Assembly: GCA_031763025.1 (NCBI GenBank)
Contig: JASSKH010000031.1
Coordinates: 4,757,783-4,821,782 of the forward strand
DNA from: Macrocystis pyrifera
Taxonomy: Eukaryota > Sar > Phaeophyceae > Laminariales > Laminariaceae
Length of the DNA: 64,000 nt
Reading direction: 5' to 3'
The notes under the pieces are model-generated. The model had not been told where the DNA came from, searched no databases, and worked only from the letters and a program-made list of their open reading frames with translations. Every line of letters begins with the position of its first letter. Positions within the stretch are counted from its first letter, which is position 1. This document shows, piece by piece, positions 44,991-57,498 of this stretch. The position numbers and the translations under genes are program-made.

Positions 44991-45330
44991 GCCCAGAAAG
45001 ATCTAGCTCCTGAAGCGGCAATCGCTCATCCATCTGATGTGTGTAATCCTGTCAACGCCGGTTGTTGGAGGGTGTTTGTATGGCACGAAGCTCCTCCCTC
45101 CGCAAGCGACGCGCCTCAGAAACATTTGGTGCTCACGTGCCCTCCCTTCAACAAGCACGGGTTTCATGTACCTGGTATACGCTACGGTAACATTCTACTG
45201 AACGAATGTTCATAATAGCTTCGGTGTATCGACGACATAGAGAGAGTGCAACCAACCGTATGTCGTTGTCGATCTTATTTTTCGGTTGTCTCAACCCGTC
45301 TCTGTTGACCTTTTTAGCACCGCGCTCCCA

Positions 45331-45388
45331 CTGTGGGGGCAAACCATTCTAATTTCAAGTGATTTTTTCCCATAACGGGACTGCACTC
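45331..45388. repeat. MITE-B remnant
   Basis: GGGGGCAAACCATTCTAATT ... CCCATAACGGGACTGCAC, directly beside MITE-A copy 14. Confidence 0.5.
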
Positions 45389-45391
45389 CTA

Positions 45392-45496
45392 TGGCGGAGG
45401 ACCATAGTTAATGGGACCTACGGCGCAGATAAAAACCTATATATTTACCTATTTTTACTAACAAAGTTTGGTCCTGTTTACTGTGGTCCCCCGTAA
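45392..45496. mobile_element. MITE-A copy 14
   Basis: Full-length, tip altered to GCGGAGG. Confidence 0.88.
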
Positions 45497-45557
45497 TAAA
45501 AGGGTCAACAGCCAGGCAATGTAAATACCGGTGGTATCACACCTTCTGTTGTTACGT

Positions 45558-45832
45558 GTTGGGCAGTATGGAACCAGGGACCGACCGACTGCTGCTAGCA
45601 GGTTTATGCCTTTGGCTCTGCTCTTGTCGCTCACACGAGGTGCGTGACGATGTTATAAGCTCTCGTATTAGTTGCTGCTTGCCTCGCCAGATGTTTTCTG
45701 AACGAAGGGGCGAGGCGCGCATCAGAAAAGCAGGCGATATAACGCCTGCCAGGTGTGCTATGAGGGGACGATTGCTACAAACCATAATGCCGCAACAGGG
45801 GAGAGGGGATACCATAACGTTATACCCAACAG
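45558..45832 (+). mobile_element. 280-bp element with inverted ends, copy 1
   Basis: Runs from TGTTGGGCAGTATGG to ACGTTATACCCAACA. The reverse complement of 47062-47362 matches it through GCCTTTGGCTCTGCTCT, TCGCCTCGCCA and GGGATACCATAAC, so this is a mobile unit with at least two copies. Confidence 0.7.
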
Positions 45833-46335
45833 ACGCAACTATGTCGTACGCACAAAAAAAAAAAAACGAAAAAGTGAGAAAAACAAAAATGAAAAAGAGT
45901 GAAAAAACGAAATACAAAAAAATGTATAAACAAAACGAAAAACGGGGTTCATCCACCCATCACGCTACAGACGACCCAGACCCAGTATGAATGCACACCC
46001 AGACATACCCATAGAGCACAGGGTCACAGTCAGATGCGCCGAACACAACATGAAAAGAAGGGAAACATAGTTACGAAAAAGAGAAAGAGAAAATAAATTA
46101 GCACATACAACGGGGAGAAGGGGTGGGGTCGGGGGGGGGGGGAGGAGAGTTGCCGACGGATTTCATCACCACAACGAAAGAACTCCCCCCGGAAAAATAC
46201 CGGGGGGGGGGGGGAGGGGGGGCACAGAAGAAGCAAAACATGTTTTTTCAGATATTTTTTAACGTGATTTTAATAAACCCCCCCTCCCCCTGAACTCCCC
46301 TCTATATTACATACCTGGTATATATATATATATAT

Positions 46336-46843
46336 ATAGGTTGGGTTGGTGTCGGTTGGCGACGACGCTGTAAAACAAGCCTCTCACTGCGTGAGCTAGA
46401 CAGCCATGGTACCGTTTGTTTGTTTATTTTATTTTATTTTTGGCGGTTACCACGGCTGGCGGTCAAGTTAGATCATTTTTTTTGTGCGGAGAGAACCTTT
46501 ACTCCGCACAAGGGGGATGATCGCATCACGTAGTGTGTGTATGGTGAGGCACCCACGAGGCAGTTACATAGTAAACCCATTGCTGTCTCTGGAACTGGCC
46601 ACACCAGAAAATAAGTCAATTCATTGATGCTGTCATACATATGCGAGAAAATCCGCCTCACAAGCGGTTCTTAGTAGGATGCAGCTCACCCTTCATGCCT
46701 CTCGCCCAACACCTCACGGCGCTTCGCGCTTGGTGCAAGTAATGTGTGCCTGGTCGGTGAAAACCCGACATGCTCCGTCCCGGCACTGTAGGGATGCGAG
46801 GGTCTATGGTCAAACGACCACGGCCATGCATGATAATGAGTAC

Positions 46844-46905
<62 letters not shown>
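46336..46905 (+). repeat. Poly(C)-ended element, full-length with C61 tail
   Basis: Best-preserved copy: starts after a (TA)n run at AGGTTGGGTTGGTGTCGG and ends ATGATAATGAGTACA then 61 C. It is followed immediately by the head of another copy. Confidence 0.85.
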
Positions 46906-47061
46906 ATTGATGTATATACACATATCGGTTGGGTTGGCGTCGGTTGGTGACGACGTTGTAAAACACGTCTCTCACTGCGCGAGCTAGACAACCAGGGTAA
47001 TACCTTTTTTTTTCTTTCTTCTTTTGGTAGTCACCACGTGACAGTCGAGTTAGATCATGTT

Positions 47062-47362
47062 TGGGCATGGATAACTGTTATGGTATCCCCTCTTCCCTGT
47101 TGTGGCACTATGATTTGTAGCAAACGTCCCTTCATCATACCTGGCGGGCGTCAGTTATCGCCCGCCTTTCTGATGAATGCCTCGCTCCTTCGTTCAAAAG
47201 ACATCTTGGCGAGGCGAGCAGAAACTGCAGTAACGCAAAGAGCCTGTAACAATTAACGTCGTCAAGCACCTTCCGTGGGTGACCAGAGCAGAGCCAAAGG
47301 CATCACCTGCTATTAATAGCAGTAGTCGGTCCCTATAGGCCTATACTGCCTTGTGCTTGACA
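47062..47362 (-). mobile_element. 280-bp element with inverted ends, copy 2
   Basis: Reverse complement of 45558-45832, nested in a poly(C)-ended element. It contains GCTATTAATAGC where copy 1 has GCTAGC, an exact 6-bp gain. Confidence 0.7.
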
Positions 47363-47645
47363 GAACCTTAACTCCGCACGAAGGGGGTGATCGTATCACG
47401 TAGTGTGTATGTAGCAAAAGGCACCGACGAGACAGCTACATAGTAAAGCCATTGCCGTCTCTGGTGTCTCTGGAAGTGGACACACCAGAAAATAAATCAA
47501 ACAAATTGACGCTGTCATCCGTATATGCAAGAAAATCCGCCTCAAAAAGTGGTTCTTAGTGGGATACAGCTCACCGCTCATGCGACTCGCCCCAACACCT
47601 CGCGTTCCGCTTCGCGCTTGGTGCAAGGCCATGTCTACTGCCTGG

Positions 47646-47994
47646 TGTTACGAGGCTTAGATTGGGTAGGCAATTGGTTAACCTTTTACCTTTAGCCCAA
47701 CGGACTAAGACCTTAACAAATGGCGTCGTCGGCAGGACATGGGTAGTTGGTCGTGAGTTCGAATCTCACGTCCACCATGAAATCGCTTTCTGAAGAAAAG
47801 TGAATTTCCTCACGTCAAGAACCTGAAAAAATACTTCTGGATCCCCAGAAATTGGAACCACCGCGTGTTGGTGTCACGCGTCGACCCGTATATATATCCG
47901 GTCCGTTCCAGGGGGGGAGAGTGTTATGAGGCTTAGATTGGGTAGGCAATTGGTTAACCTTTTACCTTCAGCCCAACGGACTAAGACCTTAACA
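47646..47994 (+). mobile_element. TRIM, copy 2
   Basis: Two 73-bp LTRs (47646-47718 and 47922-47994, TGTTA...CTTAACA) with CTGG duplicated on both sides. PBS-like TGGCGTCGTCGGCAGGAC follows the left LTR and the [15 protein letters not shown] precedes the right one. It shares the T-arm-like GTGAGTTCGAATCTCAC and GTCCACCA with copy 1. It was inserted into the GTCTGCCTGGTCGG block of a poly(C)-ended element. Confidence 0.92.
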
Positions 47995-48067
47995 CTGGTC
48001 TGTGAAAACCCGAGGTGCTATGGTCACTTGGTCGTACGACCACGGCTATGCATGATACTGAGCACAA

Positions 48068-48172
48068 TTACGGGGGTCCATAGTTAACAGGACCTATGGT
48101 ATACACAAAACCCTATATATTTCCCTATGTTTACTAACAAAATTTGGTCCCGTTAACTATGGACCCCCGCAA
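48068..48172. mobile_element. MITE-A copy 15
   Basis: Full-length, nested in the 3' end of a poly(C)-ended element. Confidence 0.92.
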
Positions 48173-48584
48173 TAGGTACACCCCACCCCCCGGCTGTCGG
48201 GGGGAAGCGGATGCACCGGTAGAGCCTTGCCGTGAGATAGGAACGCCCACGCAGCCAACGAAAGATTCGACGCAGAATTCGAGAAGGAAATCGACGCGTG
48301 GGCAGAGAGAGGCGAACGTTGATGCATCGGAAAGGGAAAAGGAGGCGGTGGTTCGGTAGGGGGGTAACCCAGAGGAAGTTCACAGGGGAAGAAATAGAGA
48401 AGTGCCTATAATAGCTAAACTTAAGAAAAGAAAGGCAGCGGGGGCAGACCGAACGGGGAATGGGTTTATGAAGTACGGGGGAGAAGGAATGCTCACCATA
48501 ATGGTTATGTTGCATAGCTAGCTGGGTGTCGAAAAACGAGTACGTACGCACCAGGGAAGGAGGTGGTAAGAAGGAGTAAAAGTA

Positions 48585-48690
48585 ATACGGGGGACCATAG
48601 TAAATAGGACCAAAATATTGCTAGTAAAAATAGGCAAATATACAGGTTTTAGTGTTTACCGCAGGTCCTATTTACTATGGCCCCCCGTAA
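48585..48690. mobile_element. MITE-A copy 16
   Basis: Full-length, inserted in the LINE relic; TATTAATA follows at 48694. Confidence 0.92.
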
Positions 48691-49584
48691 TCGTATTAAT
48701 AGTGAACCTACTAAAAAAAGGAGGTGCAGGCTGACCCGGGGAACTACGAGTACAGAGGGATAACGCTAGGAAGCACAATTTTTTAATGACATAATGAGAG
48801 CATGGAGAAGGAAGACAAAACAAGCGAAGGTCAAGCCGGGTGAAAGCCAAGCCGTCAGCTGCGTAGGCCATGTGTACACATCAGGTAATATAATCCAAGG
48901 TATAGGAAAGACGCAGGGCTAACAACGTACCGTCCTTTTCTGGATGTACTGGAGACCTACGACACAGTATGAATAAATGCATCGGGTTGTGGCAAATGCT
49001 GTGGCAAATAGGGACCAAGAGGAAATATGTGGAGATTGATGAAGCATATGACGGAACGTGCGAGCAGTGCTGTGATGCTAGGCGGGGAAATATCGAAGTA
49101 TGCTGATATTTTACGAGGGCTTGTACAGGGATGTACGTCAACGCGAACGAAACATATTCAAGATATAGATATATTAACGACCTGATAGTAGCAGTTGGAG
49201 CAGCAAAGCGGGGAGTTGCGGCGAGGGGAGGACATGGTGTCGGGATTGATGCTTGCGGATGACTTCGACCGCGGGGACATCTGAAACCACCCGAAGGATT
49301 GCAGAAACTAAATAGAGAAGGCACTAGTAGAGCAACACTAGGAACTGGAGAGTGACGGCGAACGTTAACAAGTGCGCAGCAGTTGTACGTAACGAAGATG
49401 TAAGGTGAACCCGCGGTAAATCTCAGTTGGAAGTGGGGAGACGGCGAATTAATTGCTGATCGTACACCAGCATACGTACCTTGGCGTAGAGATCTCAAAA
49501 TACTTCTCTTGGGATACACACATGTAGCAAAAGTAATAGAAAAGGGTATAAAACACACGTAGGCAATATGGATGGGTTGCTGTA

Positions 49585-49693
49585 TTACGGAGGACCATAG
49601 TTAACGGGACCAAATTTTGTTAGTAAAAATAGGTAAATATTTAGGTTTTTTGTGTGTACCGTAGGTCCTATTTACTATGGCCCCCCCCCGCAA
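49585..49693. mobile_element. MITE-A copy 17
   Basis: Inserted in the LINE relic; right tip expanded to nine or more C. Confidence 0.9.
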
Positions 49694-50925
49694 TAACAGA
49701 GTCTCACACTTGACACTAGGTTTGAGAGATGTGTCCTCGATGAACGCGATGGTACCAAAGCTAGAACACGCTGGAGAAGTACGGGGAGGGAACGCGAACG
49801 AACCTCGTAAAACAGTTGGAAACCGTACGTCTGACCAGCAGCTATTAATAGTAAAAAAACAAGACGCTCCAGTAAGACTAGGAATGCAGTACTGAGAGCA
49901 GAACTGGGAATGCACCCACTCAAAGACAAATAGAGACATGAGAGAGCTGAAACGGCAATATAAAGCAAGGAACACGCCAAAAAAGAGGTTGCCAGCCATA
50001 GTTTATAGAGCTTTATGGGAGAAAGTAACACAAAGGGCGAGCTGGAATAAGGTGGGATAGCGTAGTGGAGAAAGTATGGAAGGACGTACCAGGTACTGCT
50101 TGTATAGGAGGAAACCAAGCAGAGATGACGTCCGTAGAGAAGAGTGGCAGGTACAAGGCAGAAGTAGAAGCAGAAAGGGCAGAAAGAAGGGAAAGGCTAG
50201 CGCTAAGAAACAAGGTGGATCCGGAAAAAAAACACTTGGAGAGGTACGGGGGATTGGGCGCAAAGGAATAGGAATGAAAAAGTAATTTGCACGGCCCAAT
50301 GGACTTCGCGAAAACGCTGAAACTGCGATTTTCGTGTAGGTGACCTGGACCTGTCAGAAAGAAGAAAGAAGAATACCAGTAGCCGGGAGGAGGAGGAAGT
50401 AGACGCACAGATGTGCCCGTGTGGCAAAGCAATAGAGAGTAGAGCTCACAGCGTAGGAGAATGTGAAATGTACGAGGAGGAACGGGATGTGCTAGAAGAG
50501 GAGATGAGGGAAATAGACGAATGTGACATGGAGGAGTTTGTTACACTAGCGAGCAGCGAGAAAACGATCGATATCCCTAGAGATAGATGGTGGCCACAGG
50601 CGGCGAAGCAGGAAGGGGATAAGATTAGCAAAAAAAAACTATGTAATCTATGGAAACAACGTAATGAGCGCCCAACTGCTGTTGGAGAAGTCTCTATTAG
50701 GAGTAGGAACGGTGCTCCGTCTCGAAAGGGATGCGTGGTCAAAGGTCGAAAGATTAAGGCAAGCAACAAATGAGCACGCCCCCCCTCCCCCCCCCCCCCC
50801 CCGTTTGTCTGGAACTCCAAAAAAAAAGTGGGCTGTCGATTTGCCTCTTGTGTACCCTTCCTAGGCCTTCAATCATCCGCCATCAGTCAACAAACCACCC
50901 GTCACAGCAAAATACGCTGTACAGG

Positions 50926-51250
50926 AGACCGCGGCTTGACCCCGTGACTCGCCGCCCCCCGCACTAAAACTAGTATATTAAGATGCAAGGAGACCGCGGG
51001 GTTTGACCTCGTGACTGACCGCCCCCTGCGTTACAACTGGCATAAATACGACGCTAGGAGACCCCGGTTTGACACCTTGACTGACTGCCGCCTACATTAA
51101 AACTCATATTTCACGATGCTAGGAGATCGCGATGTGCTCCCCTTGACTGACCACCCCTACATTAAAACTAGTATACTATGACGCCAGCAGACCACGGTTT
51201 GACCCCCTTGACTGACCGTCCCCTACATTAAAACTAGTATAGTAAGGCTA
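50926..51250. repeat. Five-copy tandem repeat, about 60-bp unit
   Basis: The unit reads AGGAGACCGCGGTTTGACC..GTGACTGACCG.CCCCTACATTAAAACTAGTATA, with drift between copies. Confidence 0.8.
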
Positions 51251-51309
51251 AAAAGCGCCTCGACGCGTCCAAAAAGACCGACGTTTGGGTCGACCGCCAC
51301 CCACGCTAA

Positions 51310-51583
51310 AGCTATCCCTGGAACTGGCCACACCAGAAAACAAACAAATTTATTCGACGTTGTCATCTAACCGTATGCAAGTTCTCGTGTATGTACTGCG
51401 CCCTAGCAGGATGCAACTGTGGTTCACCCTTCATGCCGCTTGGGGCACTGTGTGAGCAAAAGTCTACCGCTTGGTCGGTGAAAACACGACGCGCTCTCCA
51501 TCCAAAAACATTGTAGGGATGCGAGGGTTCTGTGCTCTCTGGCCAGACGACAATTACGGCCATCATGCGCGACAATGAGCGCA

Positions 51584-51625
<42 letters not shown>

Positions 51626-51652
51626 ACCCCCCCCCCCCCCCCCCCCCCCCCC
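51310..51652 (+). repeat. Poly(C)-ended element, 5'-truncated
   Basis: Starts at CTGGAACTGGCCACACCAG and ends GACAATGAGCGCATC with a 68-bp C tract broken once by A. It lies 120 bp beyond the MIOS-like stop codon. Confidence 0.8.
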
Positions 51653-51771
51653 GCACGAAAACTATTACGTTCACAACAGACGATAAGACCGGTCGCCAAT
51701 TTTACAGCAGCGTCTCTTTGATGAATCAATCAGCCATCCAGATCATCAATCAATGAAACCACCGAGATCAA

Positions 51772-52251
51772 CTAGTGGGAGGAGAAACAGGGCACGGCCG
51801 GAGAGTCGATCGAGCGGCACTTGCACCTGCACCCTCTCACACCACACTCTTGCTGAGTGGCGAACCAATCGTTGAGGTGGTTCGCGTGTCCTCCATGGGA
51901 GCACCTGTTTTCTCGCGCGCGCGGCGCGCGAAAATAAATAAAACCAAGAAAAACACACGAGAGCAGCACCAAGGAAGGATGTGAGAGGGGTTTGGAGGGG
52001 GAGGGGAGGGGGGGGGGGGGGGGGGGTGTACTCGATAGGAGAGATGTACTCGATCTCATGCATGGCCGTAGTCGTATGACCATAGACTCTCGCACCCCTA
52101 CGGGGGAGGGGGGGGGGGGTGCTCATTATCAAACATGGTCGTAGTCGTATGACCATAGACCCTCGCATCCCTACAATTCCGAGACGGATCACACCGGCAG
52201 ACATTGCTTTCACCAAGCACAAAGCGAAACGTGAGGTGCGCGGCGAGGGGT

Positions 52252-52284
<33 letters not shown>

Positions 52285-54956
52285 AGCGGGTGTGTCATGG
52301 AATGTATCAGCATAGAGTGAACGGTGGAGAGTCGGGGTGGGGTAGGGCTTGTGTGCCGCTCCCCGGAGGCGTTCCGTTTGCTGCACAGAGTTCTCTGGAG
52401 CCAAGCCGGAAAGGGGCAGGCACGTATTTTCTCGTGCCGCGTGATGGAGGAAGCAACACTCCGTTGGTGACAAACACAGCAACAAACAACAACAACAACA
52501 ACAACAAAAACACAACAACAAACATAACGACAAACTTAACGACAAACACAACCACGATACAAACCAGCGGCGACCAAGAAACAACCACAACAACCACAAA
52601 AACAAAACGAAAACAGCCACGACGAAAACAACAGCAGCACAACATCACCGACACGCTACCACCGCCGCTACCACCACCACCAACACCACCACCACCAACA
52701 CCACAATCACCTCACCCCCCCTCCCCCTCGATCTCACATGTTGCACCACGTGAACCACGTGTCAAACGTGGCCCTCGGGGGCTGCTCCTTCTTCCCGCTG
52801 CCTCCAATTCCCGCCGCCCCCCCGGCCCCAGCACCGAAACCCCTCCCCCTTGGCCCCCCCCCCCCCCTTCGCCAGCTGCTTGAATTGCTGCCTCCTAGCC
52901 TCCATTTCCGGGTTGAGAGAGCCCATCTGCTGCATGCAAATATAGCAGTTCGGAAGGGGCTACGGGGAGGATTCAAGGAGGGGAGGGGAGGGAGGGGGGG
53001 GGAAGCGGGGAAGGAGGAGGAGGGGGGGGGGGGGGGGGGGTTGATTAGCGTGCGCCTCCACAAGAGCCAGAACCATAACAAGATTATCGTAAATCTTGTC
53101 ACAAAGCTGTTGCATCGGAGTCTGGAGGAAACAAAACGACGGAAGTCAGGCACTACTTTTGAGCAAACCCGCCTACCTTCTTGCCCCCCTCCGCTCCCCC
53201 CCTCCCACTCCACCCTCCCCCCTATTCCACTCCTAGCCCCCCACCGTCACCCCCCCACCCCCACGCCAAACCTTCCCCCTCCCCCCCCCCCCCCTCCCCC
53301 CCCCCCCCCCCCCCCCCCCCCCTCCCCTACCTTTTTGCATGCGGCACAGTAAGTGATGATAGGCTTCGGCCGCGGCGTCCCCACCCCTCCCCCCTGCCCG
53401 CCCCCACGCCTCCCTACAGGTTGGTCACCAACCCCCACCGGTGCCGAGCAAAAGTTGCACCTGGCCACAACACCAAACCAAGAAATTATGAGCGGGATAA
53501 AGGGGGGGAGGGGGACGGAGGGGGACGGAGGGAGGGGAGGGGAGGGGAGGGGACGGGGAGGGGACGGGGGGAGGAGGAGACGGGGGGAGGAGGGGACGGG
53601 GGGGGGAGGGAGGAGGGGAGGAGGGGGGGGGATCTCTTATGCTGTGGCGGTAAATGTGGCCGGCGGGGAGAGGAAGGGTGTGTGTGCGGGAGGGATCGAC
53701 AGTCTGCCTTGGTGCTGGTTGACGTATACCAGGTGTATTGCAGGGAGGCGGTAGGGAGGCGGGGTGGGTGGGGGTGGGGGGGGGGGGGTCACCACGGCGG
53801 TATCACAAATATGAAAAGCTTCTGAGACCAGGGTTGCAACGAAGTAACGCGATCGACAAAAGCGAAACAAAAAAAAAAAAAAACAAGCACTGAAAACCAA
53901 AAAAAACCAAAACCAAAAACTCGAAGCCACAAAAAACCACAAAAAAAAAAACAACAAACCGAAATCCAAAAACCAACAACCGACTACCCAAACCAAACAC
54001 AAAAAACAAAACAAAAAAAAAAAAAAAAACAAAAACCCACAACCAAAACCGACCCCCCCCCCCCCCCCCCCCCCCCCCGGCTCCAAAAACAACTATTACG
54101 GGGGACCATATTAAATAGGACCTACGGTACACACTAAAACCTATATTTTTACCTATTTTTACTAACAAAAATTGGTCCCATTAACTATGGACCCCCGTAA
54201 TACTAGAACCAAAACACTAAAAAACAAAATTAGCAAGAATATTTTTTTAACGTTATTGCCCCACTCGTATATACACTGGTATGAAGAATACAGAAAGAAA
54301 CCATTAACTCGTCTGGCGCGGTCGGTCGCTAGCTGGACCCTTCGGAAGACATTCGCTAAATTTTCACCGGCCATCAACCCATGATCCGTAAGTTAAGTGC
54401 TGGAAAGCTTTAGCGGGAATAACTTTTCGCCTTTCAGTTTTCGGGAATAGCTTTGACAGGATAAGTCAGGTTCACCGAGCTACACTCGGTACACACAGTT
54501 ATTTTTGTTTGGCTTATTGTGAACGACAACAGTACGCTTCGCCGTGGAATACTGCTGCTGCTGCATGGCTGCAGCTTTTGCCCGCAGCTTTCCGAGCGGA
54601 AAAAGGGCTCGGCACTCACACCTGTAAACCTTCGCCTCTGCGCAGCAGCTATCTGCCCTGTTGTTTTAAACACAGGGCGGACGAATTCGTAAGCTGGACT
54701 GCATATTAACAGCTGCGCTCGCGGGTTATTTCGATCGCATTTAGCAGTCTTAATAGCTGCTGCAAGTAATTTTGACTCCAATACATACTAACTTAGGGCT
54801 TGAGTGAACATCGCTGCGCTGTTTCCAAACGGTCCAAGAGCCTGGACACATCGTACGATTGTTGTTCTGGCAAGACGCAACGACCGCACACACAGCAGCG
54901 CAGAGCAGCGCATCGGAGCTCGCCAACGCCCTCACGCGGCACGCAAAAATATATGC

Positions 54957-55008
<52 letters not shown>

Positions 55009-55866
55009 ACGACGGGTCGTGGGCCGCTGAGGACTGATCGGCCACACCCTCTTCTGTTGCCGAAGTTGGCTGGAACAACAGCAGTCGAATCACTGTTTTA
55101 GCGAGTGGCTGTTTCTGCTGTACCTACGAGTAGCTGGCGACAATTACGGGGATCCACACCATAGTTAATGGGACCAAATTTTTGTTATTAAAAACAGTTA
55201 AATATATTGTTTTTTATGTATACCATAGGTCCTGTTAACTATGGACCCCCGTAACAGTCATACTTCTTGCTACAAACAATTAGGTACTACTACTACTACT
55301 ACTACTATTACTACGGGGGTCCATAGTTAACAGGACCTGTGGTATACACAAAAAAATATATATATATATTACCTATTTTTACTAACAATATTTGGTCCTA
55401 TTTACTATGGTCCCCCGAAATAGAGCTCCTCACGTGAACTGGGGTTGCAGCAGAAGAAGAAAAAAATATATATTTCTACGATCGCAGCAGGAGTACTGCT
55501 TGCCGCTGTACCTGGTACGTATCTGCTGTAATATCTGCTGCACCGATTCTTGATGTCCTTCTGTGTAGTAGTTCTGAAAAAAAAAAAAATCAGGTCTCCC
55601 GCAACGATAAAACAAGCCGGCCAACCACAGGCGATGTCCCCCCCCCCCCCCCCCCCAACATCACAACGAGTACGAGCAAGTGTCTTTGTTGTCAACATCA
55701 CAACGAGTACGAGCAAGTGTCTTTGTTGTCTTTGGTCGGGTGCGTTATCTGTCGACGCCTCCAGCACATTCGCGCCGGCAGACTACTTTTTTTTTTTTTT
55801 TTTTAATCCTCCGGCGGATTGGCAGACTACACATGCTTCTTCTCTCTCCGCTGCCGCTGCTGCTGC

Positions 55867-55908
<42 letters not shown>

Positions 55909-56417
55909 GGCTCCGTACTGCTACTCTGTCCTGCGCCGTATCTGTCTTGCGTTTCCACAATTCGGCCCGCTTGATTAATGGCATGGTATCTGCTGGTACA
56001 TCGTTCTTAAACCGCGTCACGGGACGCAAAAAAGCACGGCAGTCTCCACGCTATACGCAACAGCAGCACACCCGGCCACGTACACGCCTCCAATCCGAAC
56101 AGCATACAAAAGTGAAGCATTCATCAGTGGCAGGTATGTCTCTTGCGTCACCCCCCTGAGAACCTAAATCCCCCCGTTAGTTTTTTTTGGTCTAGCTGGG
56201 TTTTGGACATTTCCATACCTGCTGCACTTCGAAGCAACAACCTCACGACACCTGCTACTGTCGTATTGCGCCTATTACGGGGGTCCATAGTTAATAGGAC
56301 CAAATATTGTCAGTAAAAATAGGTAAACATATAGGTTTTTATGTATTCCATACGTCCTGTTAACTATGGACCCCCGTGATACTCGTTACGTACCACTGGG
56401 GAGGTAAATTTTGTATG

Positions 56418-56458
<41 letters not shown>

Positions 56459-57467
56459 GTATCTGTTTACGAAGCTCGTCTCGACGAATCCCTCGACCTC
56501 ACAGCAGATGTTTTTTTTTTTTTTTTTCAATCATAAATCCATACAGCCCGCTCACTTGATGCGGAGATGTCTCGGTTTCACCACCCCTTCCCCGAAGCCA
56601 TCATAGCTCCTACCGCCATCCACAAGGTCCTGCCTGCCCCCCCACCCCGCACCTACCCCGCCCCCACCCTCCGCGCCGCCCTCCCCGCCCCGACCCCTTC
56701 CTCCGCCGCCTCCCCCCCGAGCCGAAAGTGCGTAGCCCCCCCCCCCCGACTCCGAACGACGGAGAAGCAAAACGGGCCTTGTCTGCCAAGGCGCCCCCTG
56801 TCCCAGCGGCAGTCGCAGTGTCGGCAAGGGTGGCGGCGGCGGGAGGGGGGGTAATGGTGGTGGTGGCGGCGTCGACAGCGGAGCCCAAAGAATAGAGGTA
56901 GGGGTGCTTCGCGCTCGCACTGCTGCTGCTGCCGCTTCGGCTCGTCGCCCCTCCCCCCCCTCCTCCCTCTCCCCCCTCCGCCTCCTCCTCCTCCTGTTGT
57001 TGTCATGGTCATCGAGGGTGTAAAGGCGGGAAGATGAGTTGGGGGGGGGGGGGGGGAGGGGGAAGGGCGGGGGGGGGATTGAGGGAGCGCGCGGGGGGGA
57101 GGACGCAAGGGATGCGAGGGGCGGGGGAGGGGATAGGAGTGAGGCAGGAGAGAGGACGGAGGCGGGAGGAGATAGGGTTCAGGGAGAGGTGGAGGGGGGG
57201 CGAGCGGGGGGGAGCGGGGGGGGGGGGGGGGGGGGGAGGGGGCGAGGAGGGGGGGGGGGAGGGGGGGGGGGGGCGGGGGGGGTTACTCATTTGTCTCTTG
57301 CCTCAGTCATTCGGCTATTGACCACGCATCCCTTTCGAGACGGAGCACCGTTCCCACTCTTCCAAAACAGAGACACCTCCAACAGCTGGGCGCTCATTAC
57401 GTTGTATCCAAATATTCTATACCTGATAGACTTTTTTCGCAGATCCTATCCCCTTCCGGAGTAACAG

Positions 57468-57498
<31 letters not shown>

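Larger units (their letters stand above)
46926..48193 (+). repeat. Poly(C)-ended element interrupted by three nested insertions
   Basis: The head GGTTGGGTTGGCGTCGGTTG, middle and 3' end are recognisable but are split by the 280-bp inverted-end element (47062-47362), a TRIM (47646-47994) and MITE-A copy 15 (48068-48172). The C tail follows the MITE. Confidence 0.8.
48175..50800 (+). pseudogene. Degraded LINE of a second family, plus strand
   Basis: Relics of RT blocks occur in order: EEIEKCL..AKLKKRKAAGADR (about 48390-48450), a YINDLIVAVGAAKRGV-type word (about 49160-49210), LSWKWGDGELI (about 49425) and KVIEKGIK (about 49535). The end is an intact 120-codon frame (50411-50773) with a Cys/His cluster (MCPCGKAIESRAHSVGECEM) and a conserved C-terminus ([19 protein letters not shown]). 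It is riddled with stops and split by MITE-A copies 16 and 17. The 3' end is a C tract (50779 on). Its 3' tail recurs alone at 23190, 26765, 33405 and 57285. Confidence 0.85.

Noticed and set aside
47740-47785. tRNA gene from GTGAGTTCGAATCTCACGTCCACCA-type sequence
   Set aside because: Only the 3' half is present, and it is inside a TRIM in both copies.
50926-51250. CRISPR-like array
   Set aside because: Units of about 60 bp diverge along their whole length with no repeat/spacer alternation, in a eukaryotic context.
52119-52883. 254-aa open frame on plus
   Set aside because: Made of CAA and CCA repeats and antisense poly(C)-element sequence; it overlaps the real minus-strand MIOS-like exon.
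53040-53180. Possible exon on minus reading LCDKIYDNLVMVLALVEAHA
   Set aside because: Protein-like, but joining it would break the phase-0 link between CAACKK and PLPNC, and the opposite strand is equally open.
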